Below are positions 33,875 to 42,681 of a stretch of DNA of 64,000 nt, piece by piece. This DNA is from Polyangia bacterium (lineage in GTDB: Bacteria; Myxococcota_A; Polyangia; Nannocystales; Nannocystaceae), in assembly GCA_030429545.1 (NCBI GenBank), contig JAUIFF010000013.1:62001-126000 (forward strand), written 5' to 3'. A model generated the notes under the pieces. The model saw only the letters and a program-made list of their open reading frames with translations. It ran no database searches and had not been told where the DNA came from. Positions within the stretch are counted from its first letter, which is position 1. Every line of letters starts with the position of its first letter. Made by a program: the position numbers and the translations under genes.

Positions 33875-34386
33875 AACCGAATAGCGAGCGAGCCCCCGGC
33901 AAAGCCGCGCCCAAAATAAGGTGTAAGTGCAACTTGCTTGCGGTAGTCCCGGTGAATCCGCACGGCGCGGCGAAACAAAAACCCGCTGGCGACTGCCAGG
34001 GGAATTGCGAAGCCGAGCGACAACCCGCCTGAAATCCGGGCGTTGGTCACCGGGTTTCCAAGCACCGACATGCATTCCGGGCTGTTGAACGTTGCCGGCT
34101 GCTGACAAAACGTTTGCAGTTGCTGCCCGCGATAGAGCTGGACGCTGCCAAACACCACCAGCGTTGTCGAAACGGCAGCCGTCACCCCGCCGAGGCTATA
34201 TTCGAGGATGCCCCTGCGTGTGCCCCCGCGTGACAGGTCGTCGTCTTTTTGCGTCGCCGCCGACTGCTCGGGGGTGACGACCTCGACCTTTGTCCGCCGG
34301 TTTTTAGATTTGGCTTCGGCGACCGTGGCACTCGCCAGCATGCCGCAACACACACAAATGATGCAGTGGTGTCGTTGCGGCAGCAT
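33871..34386 (-). CDS. Small membrane protein, unknown function
   Basis: 171 residues with a hydrophobic Cys-rich N-terminal segment that ends near VAEAK (signal peptide), two hydrophobic segments (about 63-85 and 118-140) and a C-terminus SLAIRF. The plan is like that of the protein at 3828-4724, which also ends with two hydrophobic segments and a terminal aromatic ARF. Its start is 9 nt downstream of the desaturase stop, so the two are likely co-transcribed. Its stop overlaps that of the SGNH lipoprotein gene (convergent, 4 nt). The family is not recognised. Confidence 0.65.
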   Translation of the reverse strand: MLPQRHHCIICVCCGMLASATVAEAKSKNRRTKVEVVTPEQSAATQKDDDLSRGGTRRGILEYSLGGVTAAVSTTLVVFGSVQLYRGQQLQTFCQQPATFNSPECMSVLGNPVTNARISGGLSLGFAIPLAVASGFLFRRAVRIHRDYRKQVALTPYFGRGFAGGSLAIRF

Positions 34387-34395
34387 GGTCACAGT

Positions 34396-35265
34396 CTACT
34401 CGATTTCGCGGGCACAAAGTTGGTGGACAAGTTCGCGGACAGAGTGTGCGTGTGTTTCGGCGAAGGTCCCACGAAGTTGGCGATAGGCGGCTGGGAGGCG
34501 AAACCACGGAATGGCGGCCCGGTGGTGATGGAGTGCATGGTAGCCCGCATTGTGGGAGCATAGCTTGGTTAGCAGGCTGAAGTCGGTCCGCGTGTGCCCT
34601 GTTTGCACGTTGTAGTGGTCAGCAATCTCTGACCAGTAGAGCACGGTTGAAAAGCCAAAAATCACCGGTAGGAGCCAATACAACACAAATGGAACCAACA
34701 GTCCGGAGCCCCACATGAGAGTCGTGACAGCGACCCACGCTGCGAGCATCAACCAGGTCTCAAGCCGCCGGAATTCGAGCCCGGTTAGGGTGTCGTAGAT
34801 AAACCGGGCCGCGGTAAATCCGTACAATGGTTGTATCAACAAGATCCACAGGAGGCGACCTTGGCTCGGCGGTCGGTCGGGGTCGAGACCATAGCTGCGG
34901 TATTGCTCGAGCACCGGGTCGTTGGCAGTTCCCGTCAGTCGGTGATGGTCGATGTGTTCGTCGCGATAGCTGGTCAGCACCGTAAAAACCGGCCAGGCCA
35001 CAAGGGGCGCGACCCAGTTGTTGAGCGCGCGCGTGCGGAATAGGTTGTAGTGGCTGGCCTCGTGCAGCATCGACTCGCCAACGGCGAATCCCAACAGGCT
35101 TTGGCAGGCAAACACCAGCGGGTACAGCCACCAGGAGTCGACACTCGTCGCCAGCCAAAACACGCCGACAATCAGCAGCCAATCGAACAGCAGCGTGGCG
35201 GCGCCGCGGAGGTTGCTACGTGCGTACAGCTGCCTCAGTTCAACTTTGGACCCACTATCGCCCAT
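34396..35265 (-). CDS. Membrane fatty acid desaturase
   Basis: 289 residues with the three His boxes of membrane di-iron desaturases: HEASH, HIDHH and HNAGYHALHHH. Four to six hydrophobic helices lie between and after them (LLFDWLLIVGVFWLATS, LLVPFVLYWLLPVIFGF). It would introduce a double bond or hydroxyl into a lipid acyl chain at the cytosolic membrane face; carotenoid and sphingolipid-type substrates are also known in the superfamily. It precedes the small membrane protein gene. Confidence 0.88.
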   Translation of the reverse strand: MGDSGSKVELRQLYARSNLRGAATLLFDWLLIVGVFWLATSVDSWWLYPLVFACQSLLGFAVGESMLHEASHYNLFRTRALNNWVAPLVAWPVFTVLTSYRDEHIDHHRLTGTANDPVLEQYRSYGLDPDRPPSQGRLLWILLIQPLYGFTAARFIYDTLTGLEFRRLETWLMLAAWVAVTTLMWGSGLLVPFVLYWLLPVIFGFSTVLYWSEIADHYNVQTGHTRTDFSLLTKLCSHNAGYHALHHHRAAIPWFRLPAAYRQLRGTFAETHAHSVRELVHQLCAREIE

Positions 35266-35341
35266 ACTCCTGCGATTGTAACGTCTAGGTTCGTCTGTGT
35301 GGGGCGTCGACCAGGCCTTGCGCGGGCGCGCCCAATGTATT

Positions 35342-35351
35342 TGTAACTACA
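35342..35351. repeat. TGYANNTRCA palindrome copy
   Basis: TGTAACTACA in the 123-bp spacer between the desaturase start and the SGNH gene end, flanked by T and C. Confidence 0.55.
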
Positions 35352-35388
35352 CCGAAGATCGCTCACCACAATGTTCGGATTGGGCCGG

Positions 35389-37272
35389 TTAGGGAACGTC
35401 GCTCGATCCGTCGGTTTCGGTCGTGCTCGTGGACTGTGCGGAGGTGGGCGTTGGCGCGCTATTTGGTTGTGGCGCTGGGGCAGGCTCGGTGTTGCCTGTA
35501 TCCGCTGTATCTACCGTATCCACCGTATCCACCGTATCCACAGCTTTGCCTGTATCCGTGGGATCCTTGGCGGGTGTCGGTGGGTAGCGCTGGGGCAACG
35601 GGCCGGCCAAGCGCTCTAGCTCTGCCTGCGGCGAACCGGCGACAGACTGGCGAAATTCGATGTAGCCGGCCATGAGTGCGCGGTAGACCATCGAGCCGAT
35701 AACCTTGTGTCCGTGGTGGGTGAGGTGTGCGAGGTCGCCACTGCCTAGGCGGGGGTTGCTACGTGCCCACCTGCCCATTGAGCCAGGGCCGCCCATGGCT
35801 TGGTAGCTGTCCCAAAAAGCACATCCTTCGGCGAGCGCTACTTCGCGCTGGGCCTCAACGATTTTGGGCACGATCGGCCGGGTGACAATGCGGTTGCCAT
35901 CGTGCTCGCCGTGGTCGAGTGGGGCCATCACCAGGCACGCGAGCTTTGGGTTGACCGCCCGAACCCGGCGCAGCAACTCGCCGTAGTCCTTTTTATATAC
36001 ATCGAGCTTGAGGCCCGCGTACATATCGTTGCCGCCAAACATCAGCACCACCAGGTTGGTCTGGCGCCGGCGCAGCTGGCTTTGGAAATGGCCCTCATCG
36101 AAGTTGAGCATGCGCCGGGTAAACGCACCGATCTGGCTCATGCCGTCCCACACAACGCCAGGCGTCTTGCGCTCGAGCACGATGCCATAGGCCCGTACCC
36201 GGCCACCGCCGGCGGCTCGAACCGAGATTTCATGGGCACCTTCCGGGACCTCGGCAACAAACCATCGATCTTCGAGCGCCTCAGAACGTGTCGATACAAC
36301 GATTGGCTCGTCGCGGTCGATTTTGACGCGCAGGTTGCCGCCGCGTGGGGTGCCGGCGTACCAGACTTCGAGGTGCGAAACCTTGCGGCCAAAGTTGCCC
36401 TTGCGCCCGGTCGCCAAACTTATTTCGGCACCGCCTGTGGAGTAGAAGGTTGTGCCTCCAAGCCCGTAGTGGCCATCTGGGCGGCAGCCCTGGATAATGT
36501 AGCACTGGGAAAACCGCGACTTGATGTCAAACTCGACATCGCGGTGGCGGTAGCTCATGTTGGGCCGGCCGAGCAGGTGAAAACCGTGGCCGGCATCGCC
36601 AAAGCGGGCCTGCATCTTGTGGCGAATGGCTGCCGTGATGCCGTCGTTGCCGATCGCCGAGTCGCCGTAGTGGGTGGCCCGGGTAATCGCCCCGGAAAAC
36701 CGCAACTCGGTGCGGGTCAGCGCGGCATAAAACGGTTTGAGTGCATCTACATTTTCGATCGTGCGCTCGACCGGGGCGCTATCGTCGGGGTGGGGGCGAT
36801 AGGCGGGAATCAGGTCGACCGGATCGGGTGGCGCAACCTCGGGTTCGGGCTCTGGCAACGGCCCGGCTTCGGTATCGGCCTCAGACTCCGCGGCGACCTC
36901 GGCAGCTGCGAGGGCCGCAAACTCATCGACGGCTGAAGCCTCGGCTTCGGCCTGCGAGCCCTCACCGAGTAGCTCGCGGCCCACGAGATTCCAAAATGGG
37001 ACCGGGTCCTTGGGAGTCCACGGGCGGGCATCCCGGGCAACCGCGACAAGCGGCCCGTCGGCGAGGACACCTGCATCGGCCAAAGTTGGCAACAGATAGC
37101 TCAGCCCCAACAGGGCAATCACCGTCATCATGCCGCTGACAACCGTGCGAAAGGTGCCCGTTGGATAGACCTCGTTGGGGTCTTCGCGACCCTCCAAGAC
37201 GATCCGAGTGTGTGACTCTTCGCCGTCGAGCAGGCCCCTGCGGGGATCGGGTTGGTTGCGGTCTTGGCCCAT
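35389..37272 (-). CDS. Membrane-anchored SGNH/GDSL acyl-transfer protein paired with MBOAT
   Basis: A cytosolic N-terminus and one transmembrane helix (about 43-65) put the rest in the periplasm. After an Ala/Glu/Pro linker comes an SGNH domain with all blocks: HYGDSAIGNDG (nucleophile Ser), GGNDMYAG (oxyanion Asn) and GDLAHLTHHG (Asp/His). A beta insert precedes block III. The C-terminal tail contains four VDT/ADT units coded by a 9-nt minisatellite (about 35505-35545) and a Pro/Thr/Ser-rich end. The gene begins 2 nt after the MBOAT gene stops, the classic pair for O-acetylation of an extracellular polymer (AlgI/AlgX, PatA/PatB, DltB/DltD). The SGNH partner transfers the acyl group in the periplasm. 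Confidence 0.88.
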   Translation of the reverse strand: MGQDRNQPDPRRGLLDGEESHTRIVLEGREDPNEVYPTGTFRTVVSGMMTVIALLGLSYLLPTLADAGVLADGPLVAVARDARPWTPKDPVPFWNLVGRELLGEGSQAEAEASAVDEFAALAAAEVAAESEADTEAGPLPEPEPEVAPPDPVDLIPAYRPHPDDSAPVERTIENVDALKPFYAALTRTELRFSGAITRATHYGDSAIGNDGITAAIRHKMQARFGDAGHGFHLLGRPNMSYRHRDVEFDIKSRFSQCYIIQGCRPDGHYGLGGTTFYSTGGAEISLATGRKGNFGRKVSHLEVWYAGTPRGGNLRVKIDRDEPIVVSTRSEALEDRWFVAEVPEGAHEISVRAAGGGRVRAYGIVLERKTPGVVWDGMSQIGAFTRRMLNFDEGHFQSQLRRRQTNLVVLMFGGNDMYAGLKLDVYKKDYGELLRRVRAVNPKLACLVMAPLDHGEHDGNRIVTRPIVPKIVEAQREVALAEGCAFWDSYQAMGGPGSMGRWARSNPRLGSGDLAHLTHHGHKVIGSMVYRALMAGYIEFRQSVAGSPQAELERLAGPLPQRYPPTPAKDPTDTGKAVDTVDTVDTVDTADTGNTEPAPAPQPNSAPTPTSAQSTSTTETDGSSDVP

Positions 37273-37274
37273 GG

Positions 37275-38921
37275 TTAGAACTGGAAGTAGATAAACGCCC
37301 GGGGTGCGCCCGAGAGCAACTTCATAATGAGGACGCCGATGGCACACAGCAGCATGCCAAGGACCACGCCCGGAAGTTTACAAAACACGCGGTAGGCAAC
37401 CACATCGACCCAGCGTTTGGGCGTGAAGTGGTAGGCCATTCCGCCGATAAGCGCCGCCCACAGCCACGGGGTAAGCAGCCCCTCGCGGAGGCCTAGGCCA
37501 TCAAACTCGACGAGTTTGGCGATCATCTGGCGGCTGGTGTCGAGGTCGTCGGCGCGAAAGAACACCCGCGACAGCACCGTGAAGTGAAACGTGAGCAGGA
37601 TGTGCATCACCGTGTTGAGCCAACCGCCACGGCGGGGCAACAGCGCGACGACCACAAAGGTTGCGATGGCGGCGAGTGCCAGCCACAGGCTGGTCTCGTG
37701 GTCGAGCCGCAGGGTCGCCGTACACAGCCAATAACTCACGGCCGGGAGGACCACGAGACCGAGCGCCCAGCCAATCAGTGTGTGTACATCAAAGCTGCGT
37801 TCGCGGATCCGGTTCCAGCGGTTAAACAAAATCGCCAGCGCCTGGATGTTGGAGTAGATCACAAAGTTCCAGCTGGCGCCGTGCCACATGCCAACGAGGA
37901 ACATCGTCAGCCACAGGTTGAAGTAGGTGCGAGCACGTGAGCCCCGGCTGCCACCGAGCGGGAAAAACAGATAGTCCCGCAGCCATGTCGAAAGGGTCAT
38001 GTGCCAACGACGCCAGAACTCGCCGACATTCTTGGCCTGGTGGGGCCGGTCGAAGTTTTCGGGGATTTCGTAGCCCAGCAGCCGGGCAACCCCAATCGCG
38101 ATATCCGAGTAGCCGGCAAAGTCGGCGTAGAGCTGCAGCGTAAACGCGTAGAGGGCCAGCAGGACCTCGAGCGAGCTGTAGGTGCCGGGGTTGGCAAACA
38201 CGGCATCGGTGAAACTCGCGGCGATCCAGTCGCCTAGAATCGCTTTTTTGACGAGGCCCTTGAAAATCCGAAACAGCCCCTCGCGCATGCGTTCGGCCCG
38301 GAGGTTTGGCCGCCTGTGTAGCTGCGGCAAAAACTCGCTCGCCCGCACAATCGGGCCTGCGACCAACTGGGGAAAGAACACGACAAACAGGGCAAACCGG
38401 CGAAACGAAGGCTCTGGGGTCAGGCGCCCACGCCAGACGTCGATCGTGTAGCTGAGCGACTGGAACGTGTAAAAACTGATCCCGACCGGCAAGATCAGTT
38501 GCAGGTGCGGCATCAACATTTCGACGCCGAACACCGCCGCGATGTCGCCAAATGCCTCGAGCAAAAAGTTGGTGTACTTGAAGTACGCCAGCAGGCCGAG
38601 GTTGCCGATCAAGCTCAGCAACAGCCAGCCGTTGCGCGTGCGTCTGGCGAGTTCTGCCTTCGCCCGGTCGGGGTGGTCGAGGTAGGGCGCGTAGCGATGG
38701 ATCTTGCCCGAGCAGACAAAGTCGAGCACCGTCGACACGACCAGCAGGCCAACGTAGTACCAGGGGGCGGGCAGGGGCTCGGTCAGCGGCCCCGCCATGT
38801 AAAAGAAGTAGCTCGCCCCAATTAAGAACAGGGTCCGCGCCACTGCGGCCTGGGCAAGTCCCCAGGTGATCAGTAGGACCGGTATGATGAAGAGCAGAAA
38901 ATCGAAGCTGACAAAGAGCAT
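37275..38921 (-). CDS. MBOAT-family (AlgI/PatA/DltB-like) acyltransferase
   Basis: 548 residues with about ten or more hydrophobic helices. The MBOAT core is plain: FVVFFPQLVAGPIVR, DFAGYSDIAIGVARLLGYEIPENFDRP, NVGEFWRRWHMTLSTWLRDYLFFPLGGSR and the catalytic His in FLVGMWHGASWNFVIY. It moves an acyl group, usually acetyl, across the inner membrane to the SGNH partner that follows by 2 nt. The ATG at 38921 starts a typical LFVSFDFLLFIIPVL first helix. The acceptor could be alginate-like exopolysaccharide or peptidoglycan; nothing in the window decides. Confidence 0.92.
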   Translation of the reverse strand: MLFVSFDFLLFIIPVLLITWGLAQAAVARTLFLIGASYFFYMAGPLTEPLPAPWYYVGLLVVSTVLDFVCSGKIHRYAPYLDHPDRAKAELARRTRNGWLLLSLIGNLGLLAYFKYTNFLLEAFGDIAAVFGVEMLMPHLQLILPVGISFYTFQSLSYTIDVWRGRLTPEPSFRRFALFVVFFPQLVAGPIVRASEFLPQLHRRPNLRAERMREGLFRIFKGLVKKAILGDWIAASFTDAVFANPGTYSSLEVLLALYAFTLQLYADFAGYSDIAIGVARLLGYEIPENFDRPHQAKNVGEFWRRWHMTLSTWLRDYLFFPLGGSRGSRARTYFNLWLTMFLVGMWHGASWNFVIYSNIQALAILFNRWNRIRERSFDVHTLIGWALGLVVLPAVSYWLCTATLRLDHETSLWLALAAIATFVVVALLPRRGGWLNTVMHILLTFHFTVLSRVFFRADDLDTSRQMIAKLVEFDGLGLREGLLTPWLWAALIGGMAYHFTPKRWVDVVAYRVFCKLPGVVLGMLLCAIGVLIMKLLSGAPRAFIYFQF

Positions 38922-39253
38922 CGGGCGCAGACGTCGGGCGAGTTCACGAAGTACCCCCAAACGCCTCGGCTTGGCGAATTCTTCGGGGAAAATCCCGTGA
39001 ACTTCCAGTCAACGATCATTTTTGCGCATTTTTCGCAAAAAGAAAAAACAGGAATTTCGTCAAGTTTTCGGAGTGATAGCCGGGCGGGGGAGTGTGTCCA
39101 CGACCGGACTCACATCGCGGCCTGCGAGCCGGCGGATCTGCGGGGGACCAAGTCTCGACAAAATGTAGTTACATGTAAATTTGAACCAGGTAATGATGCG
39201 TGAAGATGCCTGTACACGCGACCTCACCGATCCGGGCAGGAGGCGTGCAAGGC
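38922..39253. other. 332-bp intergenic region upstream of MBOAT-SGNH genes
   Basis: No gene is seen. It contains an AT-rich patch with an inverted repeat at 39019-39041 and a TGTAGTTACA palindrome (39164-39173) that runs into a second palindrome, TTACATGTAA. The patch lies about 100 bp upstream of the MBOAT start and is the likely promoter region of that operon. Confidence 0.45.
39019..39041. promoter_or_regulatory. Candidate operator: AT-rich inverted repeat upstream of MBOAT
   Basis: Perfect 8-bp arms TTTTTGCG (39019-39026) and CGCAAAAA (39034-39041) with a 7-nt spacer, in an AT-rich patch 98 bp upstream of the MBOAT start codon. It could be an operator or a small terminator-like hairpin; no protein is assigned. 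Confidence 0.35.
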
Positions 39254-39721
39254 CTACTGCAGCCGCAGGGTGAGATCATCACGTGAGCCGCGACAAACCG
39301 GGTCACAGCCGGCGCCGTTGGGGCGGAGCTCCTCGTAGGTGGGGCTGAATTTCCCGGAGCCGAGCGGCGTGCCGTCGTGGGAGATCTCGATCGAGACCGA
39401 AGATGCCGGAACCGTCAGGTCAATGCCTCCGAGCGATTGCTCGGCCGCCGGCAGGGCACAGCCGTTTTGCGACACCAGTACGACATCGCTTGCGCACGAG
39501 CTTGGGGCGTCGCAACTCAGGGGGAAGTTGACTGTACATGTGTGGGCCGTGCCATCGACCGTGGTGGTCACTGTGTAGGCACCGGGCTGCCAACCGGACG
39601 CCTTTTGCACGTTGATATGCACCGACGCCCCACAACCGATCTCGGTACAGGCGCGGGGCGGATTTTGGGCACAGGCCGGGACAACCAGGGAACACGCGAG
39701 CAAAAATAGCTGGGGGCGCAT
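39254..39721 (-). CDS. Small lipoprotein
   Basis: 155 residues. The signal peptide ends in the lipobox VVPAC. The mature domain has eight or so Cys, several in spaced pairs (CTEIGC, CDAPSSC, CDPVC), and strands typical of a small beta sandwich (SVHINVQKASGWQPGAYTVTTTVDG). The family is not recognised. It lies 56 nt downstream of the 39778-41421 gene and is probably the last gene of that minus-strand run. Confidence 0.72.
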   Translation of the reverse strand: MRPQLFLLACSLVVPACAQNPPRACTEIGCGASVHINVQKASGWQPGAYTVTTTVDGTAHTCTVNFPLSCDAPSSCASDVVLVSQNGCALPAAEQSLGGIDLTVPASSVSIEISHDGTPLGSGKFSPTYEELRPNGAGCDPVCRGSRDDLTLRLQ

Positions 39722-39777
39722 GCCCGGAGTGTACTCAAACCGATCGGCAGGTGTGGGTGTTTCTCGAGCTGCGCCAC

Positions 39778-41421
39778 CTACCCCTGTGGGATCGCTTCGT
39801 CGAAGTAGGAGCGGACGAGGTAGGAAAACAGATCGGCATCGATATTCGAACGACTGGCCTGCTTGGCCGCAGCTTGATACTGCTCTTTGTCGAGCGTCGC
39901 CGATCGCCAGGTGTCGACTTGGGCGAGCAGCGGTACCACTTGGTCGGCCGCACCACGACTGGCCGCGCGGCTGGCGAGATATGCTTGTAGAAGCAATTTT
40001 TCTGCGGGGCGGGTCAGCACCGGGCCCATGACTTCACCGTGATGGTTCCGATCCTGTCGCAGGCGGCGTTCGTAGACCGAGCGTAAGGGCCACAAAACCC
40101 AGTCAAATGGCACGTTGTGGGCGTCGAACATGGCGAATGCTCGCAGCAAATCCTCCTCGCCGTAGGTGCCGCTGAGGTAGTCGTGCCCGCCACCCGAACC
40201 GCCGCGCCACCGCCAGCCGCGATACGACTGGAACGCTTCGTCTTCGTTGATATGGGCCGACACCGCCCCGCTCACCAACAGCCCGACAATGCCACCCTCG
40301 CCGCGGGTCATGGCATAGCCGGTGGAAAACGACTTGTCCTTTTTGTGGATCTGGATGAACCCACCGTTGACCAGCATATCGGCCTCGCGGGCAAAGCGAT
40401 TGGCGCGGGCGATGGTTTCGCGAAAGTGCCGGCGAATCTCAAACTCGTCGGGCGGCAGCTTGCGATGAATCTCGGTTTGCCCGGTGAGGTCGAGAATGGT
40501 CTCGCCGTGCCAGGGAACAAACAGCACCCGTTTTGGGCCGAGCAATATTTCGCCCGCACCAACGTTGGTCAAGTCGCCCAAAAAGTCACCCTTGGGTAGG
40601 GCTCGGGGGTGTTTTTTGCCACTGTGGGCGACCCGGGTGACCGCGCTAATCGAGTATGACTGCCGCTGTTGCTCGTCATCTTCGACAATAATTGTATCCT
40701 CATCTTGTTGCCAGGCGAGGCGGCCAAACGCCCATACCGGCACGGTGATACCATCGGCTTGGAGCAGACGACCGGGGTTGCCGGCCTCGTCGAGCCATTG
40801 CACATACACCTGGGCGGAGCGGGGTGCGAGTGAGGTCAGTACCAGCCCTTCGCCATGCGGGTAAAATCCGTGGCGGTGGCCGCCGTGCACCTGCAGGGGC
40901 CGTCGCCAGAGACAGCGCGCGCCGGTGTTTGTGCATACACCATAGTCGAGGAGCCACTCCCAGTCGGGGGTGTTTGTCTCGGCAAACCGGTCCTGGCCGT
41001 AACTGCGCCCGGGGAAGGCACTGTAGATGTAGTAGCCAATGTCCTTGTACGGGCCAAACCGAAGCGGTTTGAGCAGCTTGCACCCCTCGTTGGTGAGCGT
41101 GCCAGTGGCCTCGCCACCCATGGTCCGGACCGTATCGCCGTCGAGCAGATGGGCTCCGTCGCCGAGTAGGTTTGACTGGCGATACTGAAAGCGTTCGTAC
41201 TTTTGCCAGGGCTTGAGATCGGGGAACGTGTAGGTGTAGATCCGCCACCAGTCAGCATCGTAAACCAGCGCTCGATCGCCGGTCTCGCTCAGGTCGACGT
41301 AGCCGCCCCAGCCCCCGCGAATCTTCCGGTCTGTTTTGACTTTTTTGGGCAGTGCCAGGCGCGTCAACCCAAACGCGTCGAGAAACAACACCGCGGAGTC
41401 ATCGGGGTGGAATCTGTGCAT
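39778..41421 (-). CDS. Large protein of unknown function
   Basis: 547 residues, no signal peptide, no transmembrane helix. The N-terminal 330 residues have repeated beta strands with WD/propeller-like spacing (RIYTYTFPDLKPW, VYVQWLDEAGNPGRLLQADG, RVLFVPWHGETILDLTG). The C-terminal 200 residues are helical. A Gly-rich GGSGGGHDYLSGTYGEEDLL and an HINEDEAFQSYRGWRWRGG segment are distinctive, but I do not recognise the family. It sits between a kynureninase-like gene and a small lipoprotein gene. Confidence 0.6.
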   Translation of the reverse strand: MHRFHPDDSAVLFLDAFGLTRLALPKKVKTDRKIRGGWGGYVDLSETGDRALVYDADWWRIYTYTFPDLKPWQKYERFQYRQSNLLGDGAHLLDGDTVRTMGGEATGTLTNEGCKLLKPLRFGPYKDIGYYIYSAFPGRSYGQDRFAETNTPDWEWLLDYGVCTNTGARCLWRRPLQVHGGHRHGFYPHGEGLVLTSLAPRSAQVYVQWLDEAGNPGRLLQADGITVPVWAFGRLAWQQDEDTIIVEDDEQQRQSYSISAVTRVAHSGKKHPRALPKGDFLGDLTNVGAGEILLGPKRVLFVPWHGETILDLTGQTEIHRKLPPDEFEIRRHFRETIARANRFAREADMLVNGGFIQIHKKDKSFSTGYAMTRGEGGIVGLLVSGAVSAHINEDEAFQSYRGWRWRGGSGGGHDYLSGTYGEEDLLRAFAMFDAHNVPFDWVLWPLRSVYERRLRQDRNHHGEVMGPVLTRPAEKLLLQAYLASRAASRGAADQVVPLLAQVDTWRSATLDKEQYQAAAKQASRSNIDADLFSYLVRSYFDEAIPQG

Positions 41422-41502
41422 ATGCGACGAACTACCATGGCCCGTTCGTCTGTGTCGAGCGACGTGTTAGGCGTGGTCGGGGCTCGGCCGCGAGTCGAGC
41501 TG

Positions 41503-42681
41503 TTATTTGCGACCGGCTAGCTCGACAACCCGGTCCATGAGGCGTTCGACCTCTTCTTCGGTGTTGTAAAAATGCGGGCCTAGGCGCAGCCCACAGTTGG
41601 GCCGCCAGTCGTGCTTGTAGTGCTCGGCGATCAGTTGCTTCGACACGGCTTCGCTATCGGGAAAATCGACCGCGATAAACCCGGTGCGAAGGTTGTGGTC
41701 GAGCGGCGAGTGGATGGTGAGCCCGGCCTGTTGGGCACGCTCGATGATCCGTTGGCACAGTCCCAGGCTGTGGGCACGAATGTTCTCAACCCCGACTTCG
41801 TGGAGATTTTTATAGGCCTCACGCGCCACGTAATAGGCGGGGATCGAGGGGGTACCCGTCATGAAGTGCCAATTATTTGTTGCATAGGCAATCGGTGCGG
41901 GCTCAAACTTAAACGGTTTTTGGTGCCCCATCCACCCGGTGATCCGCGGCTTGAGGCGCTCGCGTAGCTCCGGCTTCATCCACATAAAAGCCGTGCCCGG
42001 GCCACCGCACAGCCATTTGTGGCTGCCTCCGACCAGGATGTCGCAGTCCCACTCATGGACATCGATCGGGACATTCCCGACTGTTTGATATGCATCGACC
42101 ATGACCAGGGCTCCGACTTCACGGGCGCGCTGACAGATCGCCTTGACGTCTTGGAGTGCCCCCGACACGTAAATGCCGTGGGAGATCGGGACAATCGCGG
42201 TCCGCTCGTCGATGGCCTCGAGAATTCGCTCGGTCGGCACGGTGATGCCGTCGTCGGACTTGACGAGGTCGACCACCGCCCCGAGTTCGCGGTAGCGGTC
42301 CCACACATAGACGACGTTGGGAAACTGCAGCTCCTCCATCACCACGCGGTTTTTCGGCCCCGAGAAGTCGAGACAGCTGGCGATTGCGGCCTGGAAAAAC
42401 GCCACGTTTTGGTTGAGTGCGGTTTGCCCCGCGGGGGCACCAAACAGGCGGGCGACGCTGTCGGCTGTCTCATTGACCACCTCAAACCAGTGCGGCCACA
42501 CCTCGACGCCCTGCTCACCCCAGTCGCGGGCAAATTGCTGGAGTGCCTGGCCCACGCCACGGGGCATGGCACCCATGCTGTTGCTGTTCATGTAGGTTGT
42601 ATGGGCAAGGATCGGGTAGTCCTCGCGGTAGCGGGCAAGGCTCGGATCGATGCGGGGGACGATGGCTTTTGGCGTGGTCAT
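41503..42681 (-). CDS. Kynureninase-like class V PLP aminotransferase-fold enzyme
   Basis: 392 residues. The PLP Lys lies in VGGSHKWLCGGPGTAFMW, and the PLP-contacting Asp in MVDAYQTVG. The N-terminus YMNSNSMGAMPRGVGQALQQF and the later WGEQGVEVWPHWF read like kynureninase and related class V enzymes. A kynureninase-type function would fit the tryptophan dioxygenase at 23574, but other class V roles such as a desulfurase or a racemase cannot be excluded. The ATG overlaps the stop of the 42678-43616 gene by 4 nt. Confidence 0.72.
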   Translation of the reverse strand: MTTPKAIVPRIDPSLARYREDYPILAHTTYMNSNSMGAMPRGVGQALQQFARDWGEQGVEVWPHWFEVVNETADSVARLFGAPAGQTALNQNVAFFQAAIASCLDFSGPKNRVVMEELQFPNVVYVWDRYRELGAVVDLVKSDDGITVPTERILEAIDERTAIVPISHGIYVSGALQDVKAICQRAREVGALVMVDAYQTVGNVPIDVHEWDCDILVGGSHKWLCGGPGTAFMWMKPELRERLKPRITGWMGHQKPFKFEPAPIAYATNNWHFMTGTPSIPAYYVAREAYKNLHEVGVENIRAHSLGLCQRIIERAQQAGLTIHSPLDHNLRTGFIAVDFPDSEAVSKQLIAEHYKHDWRPNCGLRLGPHFYNTEEEVERLMDRVVELAGRK

